Below are positions 8,328 to 16,457 of a DNA stretch of 64,000 nt, in pieces (the stretch's first letter is position 1; every line of letters begins with the position of its first letter). The notes under the pieces were generated by a model. That model saw only the letters and a program-made list of their open reading frames with translations, did not search any database and had not been told where the DNA came from. The DNA lies in the NCBI RefSeq assembly GCF_019104725.1, contig NZ_JAHRXF010000007.1, positions 121,974 through 185,973 on the forward strand, read 5' to 3'. Source of the stretch: Streptomyces corallincola (lineage in GTDB: Bacteria; Actinomycetota; Actinomycetes; Streptomycetales; Streptomycetaceae). The translations under genes and the position numbers were made by a program.

Positions 8328-9093
8328 GTCGGCGGATCTCCCCTCGCAGGACATCGGTGATCTCCACGGACAGCTCGGCGACCGGCGCGTCCTCGATCCG
8401 GCGCGGCTGCGGCAGCTCCACCCGCCACTCGCGGGCGATCCGGCCCGGCCGGGACGACAGCAGCACAACCCGCTGGGCGAGCCGCACCGCCTCGCGCACG
8501 TTGTGCGTCACGAACAGCACCGACACCCCGGTCTCCGACCAGATGCGGGTCAGCTCGTCGTGCAGCACGTCCCGGGTGATGGCGTCGAGCGCGGCGAACG
8601 GCTCGTCCATCAGCAGCAGACTGCTCTCCTGGCCGAGCGCGCGGGCCAGCGCCACCCGCTGCCGCATACCGCCGGACAGCTCGTGCACCCGCTTGCCGTG
8701 CGCGCCGCCGAGCCGTACGAGGTCCAGCAGCCGGTCGGCCTCGGTGCGCCGGTCGGCCTTCGCAACACCCCTGAGTTTCAGGGCGAGTTCGATGTTCTTC
8801 CCGGCGGTCAGCCAGGGGAACAACGCGTGTTCCTGGAACATGAGCGCCGGTCGGCCGTCGGTGCCGATGGAGCCGGTGGTGGGCCGGTCCAGGCCCGCCA
8901 CCAGATTCAGCAGCGTGGACTTGCCGCAGCCCGACGCCCCGAGGAGGGTGACGAACTCGCCCGGCGCGACATCGAGGGTGATGTCGTCCAGGACGAGCTG
9001 CTGCCCGCCCGGTCCCGCGAAGGACTTCGAGACGTGGTCGAGGCGTGCGGCGTACTCGGCGGACGGGTCGGCCTTGGCGAGAGCGGTGGCCAT
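8314..9093 (-). CDS. ssuB: ABC transporter ATP-binding protein, SsuB/TauB type
   Basis: A 259-residue ATPase that powers the adjacent permease. Walker A is GASGCGKST, the signature is LSGGMRQRVALARAL, Walker B is SLLLMDEPFAALD, and the switch His is in FVTHNVREA. All catalytic elements are intact. The chosen ATG at 9093 lies eight bases after AGGAGG. A GTG nine bases earlier would sit on top of that site and is rejected. The C-terminus (VELSVEITDVLRGEIRRHGRH) is typical of sulfonate/nitrate ATPases. It overlaps the permease start. Confidence 0.92.
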   Translation of the reverse strand: MATALAKADPSAEYAARLDHVSKSFAGPGGQQLVLDDITLDVAPGEFVTLLGASGCGKSTLLNLVAGLDRPTTGSIGTDGRPALMFQEHALFPWLTAGKNIELALKLRGVAKADRRTEADRLLDLVRLGGAHGKRVHELSGGMRQRVALARALGQESSLLLMDEPFAALDAITRDVLHDELTRIWSETGVSVLFVTHNVREAVRLAQRVVLLSSRPGRIAREWRVELPQPRRIEDAPVAELSVEITDVLRGEIRRHGRH

Positions 9094-9126
9094 CTTCGTC
9101 ACCTCCTGGGGTGCGTCGGGGACCGG

Positions 9127-10272
9127 TCAGCTCGCGCCGAGACCGGCGGCGGAGACCGGGCTCCCGCCCTCGGACTTCAGGACCTTGTTCAGGATCGTCA
9201 GGTCGTAGATCCCCTTGAGGTCCGGCTGCTTGAGCAGGCCCGCCTTCACCGCGTGCGCCGCCTCGGTCTCCAGGGTGGCGGCCAGCGGGTCGTCCGTGAC
9301 CTGGATGGACTTCCAGGCCGGGTCGAGGACGTCGGCGGGCAGCGCCTTGCCGGAGTCCTCCGCGAGCTGCTTGTTCGCCGCGTCCCGCGCCTTGTCCGAG
9401 TCGGCGGCGATCCACTTGTTGGCCTCGACGGAGCCCTTGAGCACCGCCTCGACGGCCGCCGGGTGGGCCTTGAGGAACTTCTGCGACACGATGATGTTGG
9501 TGATCACGAACTTCTTGCCGGGCCACAGCGACGACTCGTCCAGCAGCGTCCTGCCGCCCTCGGCGACCAGCTTCGACGCGGTCGGCTCCGGCCCCCAAGC
9601 GCCGTCGATGGAACCGGACTTGAAGGCGTCCGGGGTGACCTTGTTGTCGCTGCGGACGACCGTGACATCGCCCTTGCCGCTCTGCGGGTCGATCGTCCAG
9701 CCCTGCTCCGCCGCCCAGTTGAGGAACGCGACGTCCTGCGTGTTGCCGAGCTGCGGAGTGGCGATCCGCTTGCCCTTCACGTCCTTCAGGGAGGTGATCT
9801 TCTTCGGGTTGACCACCAGCTTGACCCCGCCCGACGCGGAACCGCCGATGATCCTCAGGTCGGTGCCGCCCGACTTGGTGTAGCCGTTGATCGCCGGGGA
9901 CGGGCCGATCCACCCGATGTCGATGGACCCGGCGTTGAGCGCCTCGATCTCCGAGGGGCCCGCGTTGAACGTGGCGTACTCGGCCTTGGTGGCGCCCAAC
10001 TGCTTCTGGAAGAAGCCCTGTTGGCGCCCGACCAGTGCGCTGGCGTGGGTCAGGTTCGGGAAGTAGCCGATCTTCACCGAGTCGAGCCCGTCGATCTTCT
10101 TCGCCCCGGCGGCGACCTTCTGGTGGGCGTCGTCCTTCTTCGCCTCGGAGCCGTAGCCGCACGCGGCGAGCGCCAGCAGGGGCAGGGCGGCGGCCACGGC
10201 GACCGAGCGGCGCAGCAGCGGACCGCGGGCACCCGAGGCGGCACGGCGGAGGCGGAGGGGTATGGCAGGCAC
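9127..10272 (-). CDS. ssuA: ABC transporter substrate-binding lipoprotein, SsuA/TauA type
   Basis: A 381-residue periplasmic-binding-type protein exported as a lipoprotein. The signal has a twin-Arg-containing n-region (LRLRRAASGARGPLLRRS), a hydrophobic core, and lipobox LALAACGYG with the lipidated Cys near residue 40. The mature domain shows the NMT1/SsuA-like features VKIGYFPNLTHASALVGRQQGFF and AEYATFNAGPSEIEALNAGSIDIGWIG. GTG at 10272 follows GAGAGGAAA at a suitable distance; a GTG eleven codons upstream lacks this. The gene is separated from cysN by about 280 bp, the only sizeable gap in the operon, so an internal promoter is possible. Confidence 0.9.
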   Translation of the reverse strand: MPAIPLRLRRAASGARGPLLRRSVAVAAALPLLALAACGYGSEAKKDDAHQKVAAGAKKIDGLDSVKIGYFPNLTHASALVGRQQGFFQKQLGATKAEYATFNAGPSEIEALNAGSIDIGWIGPSPAINGYTKSGGTDLRIIGGSASGGVKLVVNPKKITSLKDVKGKRIATPQLGNTQDVAFLNWAAEQGWTIDPQSGKGDVTVVRSDNKVTPDAFKSGSIDGAWGPEPTASKLVAEGGRTLLDESSLWPGKKFVITNIIVSQKFLKAHPAAVEAVLKGSVEANKWIAADSDKARDAANKQLAEDSGKALPADVLDPAWKSIQVTDDPLAATLETEAAHAVKAGLLKQPDLKGIYDLTILNKVLKSEGGSPVSAAGLGAS

Positions 10273-10311
10273 GGGAGGGTTTCCTCTCGTTGGCCCGGCG
10301 GTCACGCCCGG

Positions 10312-10325
10312 GGCCCTTCGGGGCC
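10312..10325. terminator. Small TTCG-tetraloop hairpin in the cysN-ssuA gap
   Basis: GGCCC-TTCG-GGGCC forms a five-base stem capped by a stable UUCG-type loop (CGAA on the minus-strand transcript). It is not followed by a U-run, so it is more likely an RNA-processing or attenuation element, between the cys part and the transporter part of the operon, than a complete terminator. Confidence 0.35.
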
Positions 10326-10449
10326 TGTCAGGTCGTGGCCGGGAGATCGGCAGGGTGTCTCCGCCGCCGGGACCTGGGGCCGCCGGGCGGACGGAGTCGT
10401 GCGGGTGGGGAGGCGTGGGGGGACGGGGCGCGCAAGCGGTGCGCGTACG

Positions 10450-10554
10450 TCAGCCCGCACATCGCGCCACCCCGCCCTGCCCGCTGCCGAGGGCGCCGCT
10501 TCCGACGCGACCGCCCTCCTTGGCGAACGTGGCGAACACATCCGTGAGCCGCAT
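10450..10554 (-). CDS. Candidate 34-residue ORF directly after cysN
   Basis: An ATG sits two bases after the cysN stop and opens a frame for 34 residues (MRLTDVFATFAKEGGRVGS and a Gly-rich tail). The coupling distance is right for translation by ribosomes finishing cysN. I know of no family; the Gly-rich tail has ordinary spacer composition. It could be a real small protein or chance. Confidence 0.3.
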   Translation of the reverse strand: MRLTDVFATFAKEGGRVGSGALGSGQGGVARCAG

Positions 10555-10556
10555 GG

Positions 10557-11915
10557 TCAGAAGTCCCACCCGTCCTCGTCGGCGTCGCCACGCACCGGCT
10601 CGGGCGCGGCGAACGACTCCCCGACCATCCCGGCGGTCAGCGTGGTGCCGTCGCCCGGGTCGATCAGGATGAACGAACCGGTGCGCCGCGAGTCCGCGTA
10701 GGAGTCGGCGGGCAGCGGTTCGGCGGTACGGATCTTCACCCGGCCGATGTCGTTGGCGACGAGCGTTCCCGGATGCGGGTGCAGCGACAGGTCGTCCAGG
10801 GTGAGCCGGGACGGGATGTCCTTCACGATCGCCTTGACCGTGCGCGTGCCGTGCTTCAGCAGCACCCGGTGGCCGACCGTCAGCGGCTGGTCCGCGACAT
10901 GGCAGACGGTCGCCTCCACGTCCTGTGTGGTCGCGGGCGCGTCCTCGGTCGGCACGATCAGGTCGCCGCGCGAGACGTCGATGTCGTCCGCGAGCAGCAC
11001 CGTCACCGACTGCGCCGTCCACGCCTCGCCCACCGGCGCGCCCAGCAGGTCGATCCCGGCGATGACCGAGGTACGGCCCGACGGCAGCACGGTCACCGCC
11101 TCCCCGACCCGGAAGGAACCCGCCGCGATCTGCCCGGCGTACCCCCGGTAGTCGGGGTGCTCGGCGGTCTGCGGGCGGATCACGTACTGCACCGGGAGCC
11201 GGGCGTGGCAGTGCGCCAGGTCGTGGCTGACCGGGACCGTCTCCAAGTGCTCCAGCACCGTCGGGCCGCCGTACCAGTCCATGACGGAGCTGGGCTCCAC
11301 CACGTTGTCCCCGGTGAGCGCCGAGATCGGGATCGCGGTGACCTCCGGGACGCCCAGTTCGGTGGCGTACGCCGTGAACTCCTCGGCGATCGCGGCGAAC
11401 ACGGGCTCCGCGTACCCGACGAGGTCCATCTTGTTGACGGCGAGGACGACGTGCGGGACGCGCAGCAGCGCGGCGATGGCGGCGTGCCTGCGGGTCTGCT
11501 CGACCACGCCGTTGCGGGCGTCCACCAGGACCACCGTCAGCTCGGCGGTGGAGGCGCCGGTGACCATGTTCCGGGTGTACTGCACATGGCCCGGCGTGTC
11601 CGCGAGGATGAAGCGGCGCCGGGGGGTGGCGAAGTAGCGGTACGCCACGTCGATGGTGATGCCCTGCTCGCGCTCGGCGCGCAGCCCGTCGGTGAGCAGC
11701 GCGAGGTCCGGCCCGTCCTGGCCCCGGCCCGCCGACGCCCGCTCCACGGCCTCCAGCTGGTCGGTGAGGACCGACTTGGAGTCGTGCAGCAGCCGTCCGA
11801 CCAGGGTGGACTTGCCGTCGTCCACCGAACCGGCGGTGGCGAAGCGCAGCAGCGTCGTCTCGCCCAGCGCCCCGGCCGCGCCGGGGGTGGTCGGGTTGGT
11901 CTGGGTGCTGGTCAT
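10557..11915 (-). CDS. cysN: Sulfate adenylyltransferase, GTPase subunit CysN
   Basis: A 452-residue GTPase subunit of ATP sulfurylase; GTP hydrolysis drives formation of adenylyl sulfate (APS) from ATP and sulfate. G1 is GSVDDGKSTL, G3 is DTPGH, and G4 is NKMD, followed by two EF-Tu-like beta-barrels. It ends after the barrels (DEDGWDF), so it is not the CysN-CysC fusion seen in mycobacteria; a separate cysC is present upstream. The ATG at 11915 lies two bases after the cysD stop, consistent with the obligate CysDN heterodimer being made from coupled genes. Confidence 0.96.
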   Translation of the reverse strand: MTSTQTNPTTPGAAGALGETTLLRFATAGSVDDGKSTLVGRLLHDSKSVLTDQLEAVERASAGRGQDGPDLALLTDGLRAEREQGITIDVAYRYFATPRRRFILADTPGHVQYTRNMVTGASTAELTVVLVDARNGVVEQTRRHAAIAALLRVPHVVLAVNKMDLVGYAEPVFAAIAEEFTAYATELGVPEVTAIPISALTGDNVVEPSSVMDWYGGPTVLEHLETVPVSHDLAHCHARLPVQYVIRPQTAEHPDYRGYAGQIAAGSFRVGEAVTVLPSGRTSVIAGIDLLGAPVGEAWTAQSVTVLLADDIDVSRGDLIVPTEDAPATTQDVEATVCHVADQPLTVGHRVLLKHGTRTVKAIVKDIPSRLTLDDLSLHPHPGTLVANDIGRVKIRTAEPLPADSYADSRRTGSFILIDPGDGTTLTAGMVGESFAAPEPVRGDADEDGWDF

Positions 11916-11917
11916 CG

Positions 11918-12883
11918 CTAGAAGTACCCCTCGCGCTTGCGGTCTTCCATCGCGGCCTCGGACAGCTTGTCGTCGGCGCGGGTCGCGCCGCGCTCGGTCA
12001 GCCGGGAGGCGGCGATCTCGGCGATCACGGCGTCCAGCGTGGTGGCGTCGGAGTCCACCGCGCCGGTGCAGGACATGTCCCCGACCGTGCGGTAGCGCAC
12101 CAGCCGGGTCTCGGGAACCTCGCCGTCCTTCGGGCCGCCCCACTCACCGGCCGTCAGCCACATCCCGGACCGGCCGAACACCTCGCGTTCGTGCGCGAAG
12201 TAGATCTCCGGAAGCTCGATGCCCTCGCGGGCGATGTACTGCCACACGTCCAGCTCGGTCCAGTTGGACAGCGGGAACACCCGGACGTGCTCGCCGGGGG
12301 CGTGCCGCCCGTTGTACAGGTTCCACAGCTCGGGGCGCTGGCGGCGCGGGTCCCACTGGGAGAACTCGTCCCGCAGCGAGAACACCCGCTCCTTGGCGCG
12401 GGCCTTCTCCTCGTCCCGGCGTCCGCCGCCGAACACCGCGTCGAAACGTTCCCGCTGGATCTTCTCGGTCAGCGGCACGGTCTGGAGCGGGTTGCGGGTC
12501 CCGTCGGGACGTTCCCTGAGCACACCCCGGTCGATGTAGTCCTGTACGGAGGCCACATGGAGGCGCAGCCCATGTGCGGCCACCACACGGTCCCGGTACT
12601 CCAGCACCTCGGGGAAGTTGTGTCCGGTGTCCACGTGCAGCAGCGAGAACGGCACCGCGGCGGGCGCGAACGCCTTCAGCGCCAGGTGCAGCATGACGAT
12701 GGAGTCCTTGCCCCCGGAGAACAGGATCACCGGGTTCTCGAACTCGCCCGCCACCTCGCGGAAGATGTGCACCGCCTCCGACTCCAGCGCGTCCAGGTGC
12801 GTGAGGGCGTACGGGCTTCCCGCGCCCCGGCCGCCGCCGGTGCCCCCGTCGCCGTCCGTGACCTTGGTGACGGTCGTCGTCAT
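11918..12883 (-). CDS. cysD: Sulfate adenylyltransferase subunit CysD
   Basis: A 321-residue catalytic subunit of ATP sulfurylase. The PP-loop that binds ATP is ILFSGGKDSIVML near residue 52. Other conserved segments are LLHVDTGHNFPEV, GGRRDEEKARAKERVFSLRD and the C-terminal MEDRKREGYF. It overlaps cysC by four bases (ATGA). The first 25 residues are a Gly-rich extension (DGDGGTGGGRGAG) of no evident function. Confidence 0.97.
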   Translation of the reverse strand: MTTTVTKVTDGDGGTGGGRGAGSPYALTHLDALESEAVHIFREVAGEFENPVILFSGGKDSIVMLHLALKAFAPAAVPFSLLHVDTGHNFPEVLEYRDRVVAAHGLRLHVASVQDYIDRGVLRERPDGTRNPLQTVPLTEKIQRERFDAVFGGGRRDEEKARAKERVFSLRDEFSQWDPRRQRPELWNLYNGRHAPGEHVRVFPLSNWTELDVWQYIAREGIELPEIYFAHEREVFGRSGMWLTAGEWGGPKDGEVPETRLVRYRTVGDMSCTGAVDSDATTLDAVIAEIAASRLTERGATRADDKLSEAAMEDRKREGYF

Positions 12884-13494
12884 GCCAGTCCCCTCTCGCT
12901 CAGCAGGGCGAGCACCGCCTCGGCGGACTCCCGCACCGTCTGCGCCTGCGACTCGATCCGCAGGTCCGGTGCCTTCGGCTCCTCGTACGGGTCGTCCACC
13001 CCGGTGAGCCCGGTCAGCTCGCCCGCGGCCTGCTTGGCGTACAGCCCCTTCACGTCCCGGACCGAGCACACCTCGACCGGGGTCGCCACATGGATCTCCA
13101 GGTACGGCGTGCCGTTCGCCGCGTGCCGAGTCCGCACCGCCTCCCGGCTGTCCGCGTACGGCGCGATGACCGGCACCAGCGCCAGTACGCCGTTGCGGGC
13201 GAGGAGTTCGGCGACGAACCCGATCCGCCGCACGTTGGTGTCCCGGTCGGCCCGGTCGAAACCGAGGCCCGCCGAGAGGAACGTGCGGATCTCGTCGCCG
13301 TCGAGCAGTTCGGTGCGCCGCCCGGCCGCGCCGAGCAGCGCGGCCAGCTCGCGGGCGATGGTGGTCTTGCCCGCGCTGGGCAGCCCCGTCAGCCACACCG
13401 TGGCGCCGCCACCCGTGTGCCGGGGGCCTGTGTGCGGGGCGCCTGTGTGCGGGGCGGCCGTGTGCCGGGTGTCCGGCGTCGCGCCGCCCGTCAT
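12880..13494 (-). CDS. cysC: Adenylyl-sulfate kinase CysC
   Basis: A 204-residue APS kinase that phosphorylates APS to PAPS. Walker A is LTGLPSAGKTT, followed by LLDGDEIRTFLSAGLGFDRADRDTNVRRIG, the family's DGD and substrate-lid region. The start at 13494 overlaps the cysH stop (ATGA), and the stop overlaps the cysD start. Before the kinase domain there is a roughly 30-residue extension with a repeated His-Thr-Gly pattern (APHTGAPHTGPRHTG), encoded by an imperfect 15-bp tandem repeat. The extension is not part of the usual fold (about 175-180 residues). Confidence 0.95.
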   Translation of the reverse strand: MTGGATPDTRHTAAPHTGAPHTGPRHTGGGATVWLTGLPSAGKTTIARELAALLGAAGRRTELLDGDEIRTFLSAGLGFDRADRDTNVRRIGFVAELLARNGVLALVPVIAPYADSREAVRTRHAANGTPYLEIHVATPVEVCSVRDVKGLYAKQAAGELTGLTGVDDPYEEPKAPDLRIESQAQTVRESAEAVLALLSERGLA

Positions 13495-14201
13495 CCGTGC
13501 AGTCCGCACTCGGTCTTGCCCCGGCCCGCCCAGCGCCCGGCGCGGGCGTCCTCGCCCTCCAGCACACGGCGGGTGCAGGGCGCGCAGCCGATGGAGGCGT
13601 AGCCGTCGGAGAGCAGCGGGTTGGTCAGCACGCCGTGCTCCGCGACGTAGGCGTCCACGTCGTCCTGGGTCCAGCGGGCGATGGGGGACACCTTCACCTT
13701 GCGGCGCCGGGCGTCCCAGCCGACCACCGGGGTGTTCGCGCGGGTCGGGGACTCGTCGCGGCGCAGCCCGGTCGCCCAGGCCAGATAGCCGGTCAGGCCC
13801 TCTTCGAGCGGCCGCACCTTCCGCAGCGCGCAGCACAGGTCGGGGTCCCGGTCGTGCAGCCCCGGCCCGTGCTCGGCGTCCTGCTCGGCGACCGTCCGCC
13901 GGGGGGTGAGGGTGATGACGTTGACGTCCATCACCGCGGCCACCGCGTCACGGGTGCCGATGGTCTCCGGGAAGTGGTAGCCGGTGTCCAGGAAGACGAC
14001 GTCCACACCGGGACGCGCCCGCGAGGCGAGGTGGGCGACCACCGCGTCCTCCATCGAGGAGGTCACGCAGAACCGGTCCCCGAAGGTCTCCACCGCCCAG
14101 GACAGGATCTCCGGCGCGGAGGCGTCCTCCAGCTCGCGTCCCGCCCGCTCGGCGGTCTCCCTCAACTCCTCGTCGGCCAGGGTGTTCTGATCGACCGTCA
14201 T
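13491..14201 (-). CDS. cysH: Assimilatory adenylyl-sulfate (APS) reductase CysH, Fe-S type
   Basis: A 236-residue reductase converting APS to sulfite with thioredoxin. The nucleotide-binding PP-loop variant is FCVTSSMEDAVV. ATGLRRDESPTR is the substrate loop. The catalytic Cys is in the C-terminal KTECGLHG. Two extra Cys pairs, DLCCALRK and IGCAPCTR, are the [4Fe-4S] ligands that separate APS reductases from PAPS reductases of the enteric type. Thus APS, not PAPS, is the likely substrate, even though cysC is present. It overlaps its neighbours by four bases on each side. Confidence 0.95.
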   Translation of the reverse strand: MTVDQNTLADEELRETAERAGRELEDASAPEILSWAVETFGDRFCVTSSMEDAVVAHLASRARPGVDVVFLDTGYHFPETIGTRDAVAAVMDVNVITLTPRRTVAEQDAEHGPGLHDRDPDLCCALRKVRPLEEGLTGYLAWATGLRRDESPTRANTPVVGWDARRRKVKVSPIARWTQDDVDAYVAEHGVLTNPLLSDGYASIGCAPCTRRVLEGEDARAGRWAGRGKTECGLHG

Positions 14202-14416
14202 ATCGCTTCGTCCCCTCCGTCGTCGGGGTCCGCGGCAGGTGCTCCGGTTCCGGTGTCCCGCCTGGCCGTCAGCCCGCTCGCCAGCAGACCGAGGAACTTC
14301 AGCCGGAACGCCCGGTTGCACGCCCGGCACTCCCACGCGCCGTGGCCCTCCTCGTTCGGGCGCAGGTCCTCGTCGCCGCAGTACGGGCAGAAGAACGGTG
14401 CCGCGCGCTCGCTCAC
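14198..14416 (-). CDS. Small zinc-ribbon protein in the sulfite-reductase operon
   Basis: A 72-residue protein with two Cys pairs, FFCPYCGDEDL and WECRACNRAF, spaced as a zinc ribbon (or possibly an Fe-S ligand set). Its GTG start overlaps the sir stop as GTGA, and its stop overlaps the cysH start. Small proteins of this kind sit between sir and cysH in many Streptomyces and are usually left as hypothetical. The position suggests a role in handling sulfite reductase or its electron donor; that is an inference only. Confidence 0.85.
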   Translation of the reverse strand: MSERAAPFFCPYCGDEDLRPNEEGHGAWECRACNRAFRLKFLGLLASGLTARRDTGTGAPAADPDDGGDEAI

Positions 14417-16110
14417 GACAGGGCCTCCTCGGAGGCGCGGGCCGCCCAGACGGCGAACCGCTCGCCGTCCTCGCGGTCCGCGAGGTAGCGGCGCAGCACC
14501 CGCTCCACGTAGTCGTCCAGCTCCGCCGAGGTGACCTTCAGGCCGCGCACCTTGCGGCCGAAGCCCGGCTCCAGGCCGAGCGCGCCGCCCAGGTGCACCT
14601 GGAACCCCTCGACCTGCTCGCCCTCGGAGTTCAGCACCAGCTGGCCCTTGAGACCGATGTCCGCGACCTGGATACGGGCGCAGGCGTTCGGGCAGCCGTT
14701 GACGTTGATGGTGAGCGGCTCGTCGAACTCCGGCAGGCGGCGCTCCAGTTCGTCGATGAGGGCGCTGCCGCGCGCCTTGGTCTCGACGATGGCCAGCTTG
14801 CAGAACTCGATGCCCGTGCAGGCCATCGTGCCGCGCCGGAAGGGCGAGGGGTTGACCCGCAGGTCCAGCGACTCCAGCGCCGCGACCAGGGAGTCCACCC
14901 GGTCCTCGGCCACGTCCAGCACGATCATCTTCTGTTCGACGGTGGTCCGCACCCGGCCCGAGCCGTGCTCCTCCGCGAGGTCCGCGACCTTGGCCAGCAG
15001 GGTGCCGTCCACCCGGCCGACGCGGGGCGCGAAACCGACGTAGAAGCGGCCGTCGTTCTGCCGGTGCACGCCGACGTGGTCGCGCCAGCGTTCCACGGGC
15101 TGCGCGGGTGCCGGGCCGTCGGTCAGCTTCCGCTCGAGGTACTCGTCCTCCAGCACCTGCCGGAACTTCGCCGCGCCCCAGTCCGCGACCAGGAACTTCA
15201 GCCGGGCGCGGGTGCGCAGCCGCCGGTAGCCGTAGTCGCGGAAGATCGAGATGACGCCCTCGTGCACGTCCGGGACCTCGTCCAGCGGCACCCACGCGCC
15301 GAGCCGTACGCCGATCTTCGGGTTGGTGGACAGTCCGCCGCCCACCCACAGGTCGAAGCCGGGCCCGTGCTCGGGGTGGACCACGCCGACGAACGCCACG
15401 TCGTTGATCTCGTGCGCCACGTCCAGCAGCGGCGAGCCGGAGACGGCCGTCTTGAACTTGCGGGGCAGGTTGGAGAAGGCCGGGTTGCCGATGATCCTGC
15501 GGTGGATCTCGTCCACGGCCGGGGTGCCGTCCACGATCTCGTCGGAGGCGATACCGGCCACCGGGGAACCGAGGATCACGCGGGGCACGTCACCGCACGC
15601 CTCGGTGGTGGACAGGCCGACCCCCTCCAGCCGCTGCCAGATCTCCGGGACGTCCTCGATGCGAATCCAGTGCAGCTGGATGTTCTGCCGGTCGGTGATG
15701 TCGGCGGTGCCGCGCGCGAACTCCTGCGAGATCTCGCCGATCACCCGCAGCTGCCCGGTGGTCAGCCGGCCGCCGTCGATCCGCACCCGCAGCATGAAGA
15801 ACTCGTCGTCCAGCTCCTCCGGCTCCAGCACGGCCGTCTTCCCGCCGTCGATACCGGGACGGCGCTGGGTGTACAGACCCCACCAGCGCATCCGGCCGCG
15901 AAGGTCGTTCGGGTCGATCGAGTCGAAGCCCCGCTTGGAGTAGATCGTCTCAATACGTGTCCGTACGTTGAGACCGTCGTCGTCCTTCTTGAACTGCTCG
16001 TTTCCGTTGAGCGGGGTGAAGTGGCCCGCGGCCCACTGGCCCTCGCCGCGGTGACGGCTCACCCTGCGGCGGGGCGCGGACGCGGCGGGCTGCTCCGGGC
16101 TGGCGGTCAT
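14413..16110 (-). CDS. sir: Sulfite reductase (ferredoxin), siroheme/4Fe-4S
   Basis: A 565-residue nitrite/sulfite reductase-family enzyme reducing sulfite to sulfide with six electrons. Two ferredoxin-like half domains alternate with siroheme-binding domains. The four Cys ligands of the coupled siroheme and 4Fe-4S cluster are in TACTGIEFCKLA and NVNGCPNACARIQ. The N-terminal part has the conserved RGRMRWWGLYTQRRPGIDGG. First gene of the sulfur operon. The context (cysHCDN, a sirohydrochlorin chelatase) assigns it to sulfite rather than nitrite. A Cys-containing leader peptide lies 136 bases upstream, suggesting translational or attenuation control by cysteine supply. Confidence 0.95.
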   Translation of the reverse strand: MTASPEQPAASAPRRRVSRHRGEGQWAAGHFTPLNGNEQFKKDDDGLNVRTRIETIYSKRGFDSIDPNDLRGRMRWWGLYTQRRPGIDGGKTAVLEPEELDDEFFMLRVRIDGGRLTTGQLRVIGEISQEFARGTADITDRQNIQLHWIRIEDVPEIWQRLEGVGLSTTEACGDVPRVILGSPVAGIASDEIVDGTPAVDEIHRRIIGNPAFSNLPRKFKTAVSGSPLLDVAHEINDVAFVGVVHPEHGPGFDLWVGGGLSTNPKIGVRLGAWVPLDEVPDVHEGVISIFRDYGYRRLRTRARLKFLVADWGAAKFRQVLEDEYLERKLTDGPAPAQPVERWRDHVGVHRQNDGRFYVGFAPRVGRVDGTLLAKVADLAEEHGSGRVRTTVEQKMIVLDVAEDRVDSLVAALESLDLRVNPSPFRRGTMACTGIEFCKLAIVETKARGSALIDELERRLPEFDEPLTINVNGCPNACARIQVADIGLKGQLVLNSEGEQVEGFQVHLGGALGLEPGFGRKVRGLKVTSAELDDYVERVLRRYLADREDGERFAVWAARASEEALS

Positions 16111-16246
16111 GGCTGTACGTCCTTCAGACAGGCGGAAAGCGGCTCTGACCTGGGCACACGCAAAAATTCCAGACGTGTGTGCGCATCCTTGCGCGGCAGG
16201 AGGGAACAGGTGTCGAACGGCGGAGCGCGATGCGGTGGAGCTGTGG

Positions 16247-16330
16247 TCAGCTCGCCGGACAGATGGCGCTGGACATGCGGCCGAGATCGACGTGACGCCG
16301 ACTCACCAGGGCGGTTCCCGTTCCAGGCAT
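16247..16330 (-). CDS. Cys-containing leader peptide of the sulfur operon
   Basis: A 27-codon ORF reads MPGTGTALVSRRHVDLGRMS and ends SAICPAS. The core RRHVDLGRMSSAIC matches the short 'putative leader peptide' class found upstream of sulfur genes in actinobacteria, with His-Val-Asp-Leu and a Cys codon near the end. It precedes sir on the same strand. A Cys codon close to the end suggests that ribosome stalling under cysteine starvation changes expression downstream. There is no clear ribosome site before ATG 16330; the internal GTG at codon 9 (just before SRRHVD) is an alternative start, and the transcript may be near-leaderless. Confidence 0.8.
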   Translation of the reverse strand: MPGTGTALVSRRHVDLGRMSSAICPAS

Positions 16331-16368
16331 GACGAAAGCGTGTCACGGCGCTCCGGACAGCGTCCAGC

Positions 16369-16409
16369 ATTATCCGCGATGTGGACACCCGTGTCCCGGT
16401 ATGCGGGAC
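16369..16409 (-). promoter_or_regulatory. Candidate promoter and operator of the sulfur operon
   Basis: On the minus strand a -10-like GATAAT lies at 16374-16369, about 40 bases before the leader-peptide ATG. Just upstream are two overlapping inverted repeats: GGACAC-2-GTGTCC (16383-16396) and GTCCCG-5-CGGGAC (16393-16409). They cover the position of a -35 box, for which no good consensus is visible. An activator or repressor of sulfur assimilation could bind here; the identity is not deducible. Confidence 0.5.
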
Positions 16410-16457
16410 GCGGATGCCGTGGGCCACCCGGTGGACGGGCGGGGTCCTCCCCGCAGG

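Noticed and set aside
14239..16332. Long plus-strand frame opposite sir
   Set aside because: Shadow of a well-supported sulfite reductase with all four cluster Cys on the minus strand.
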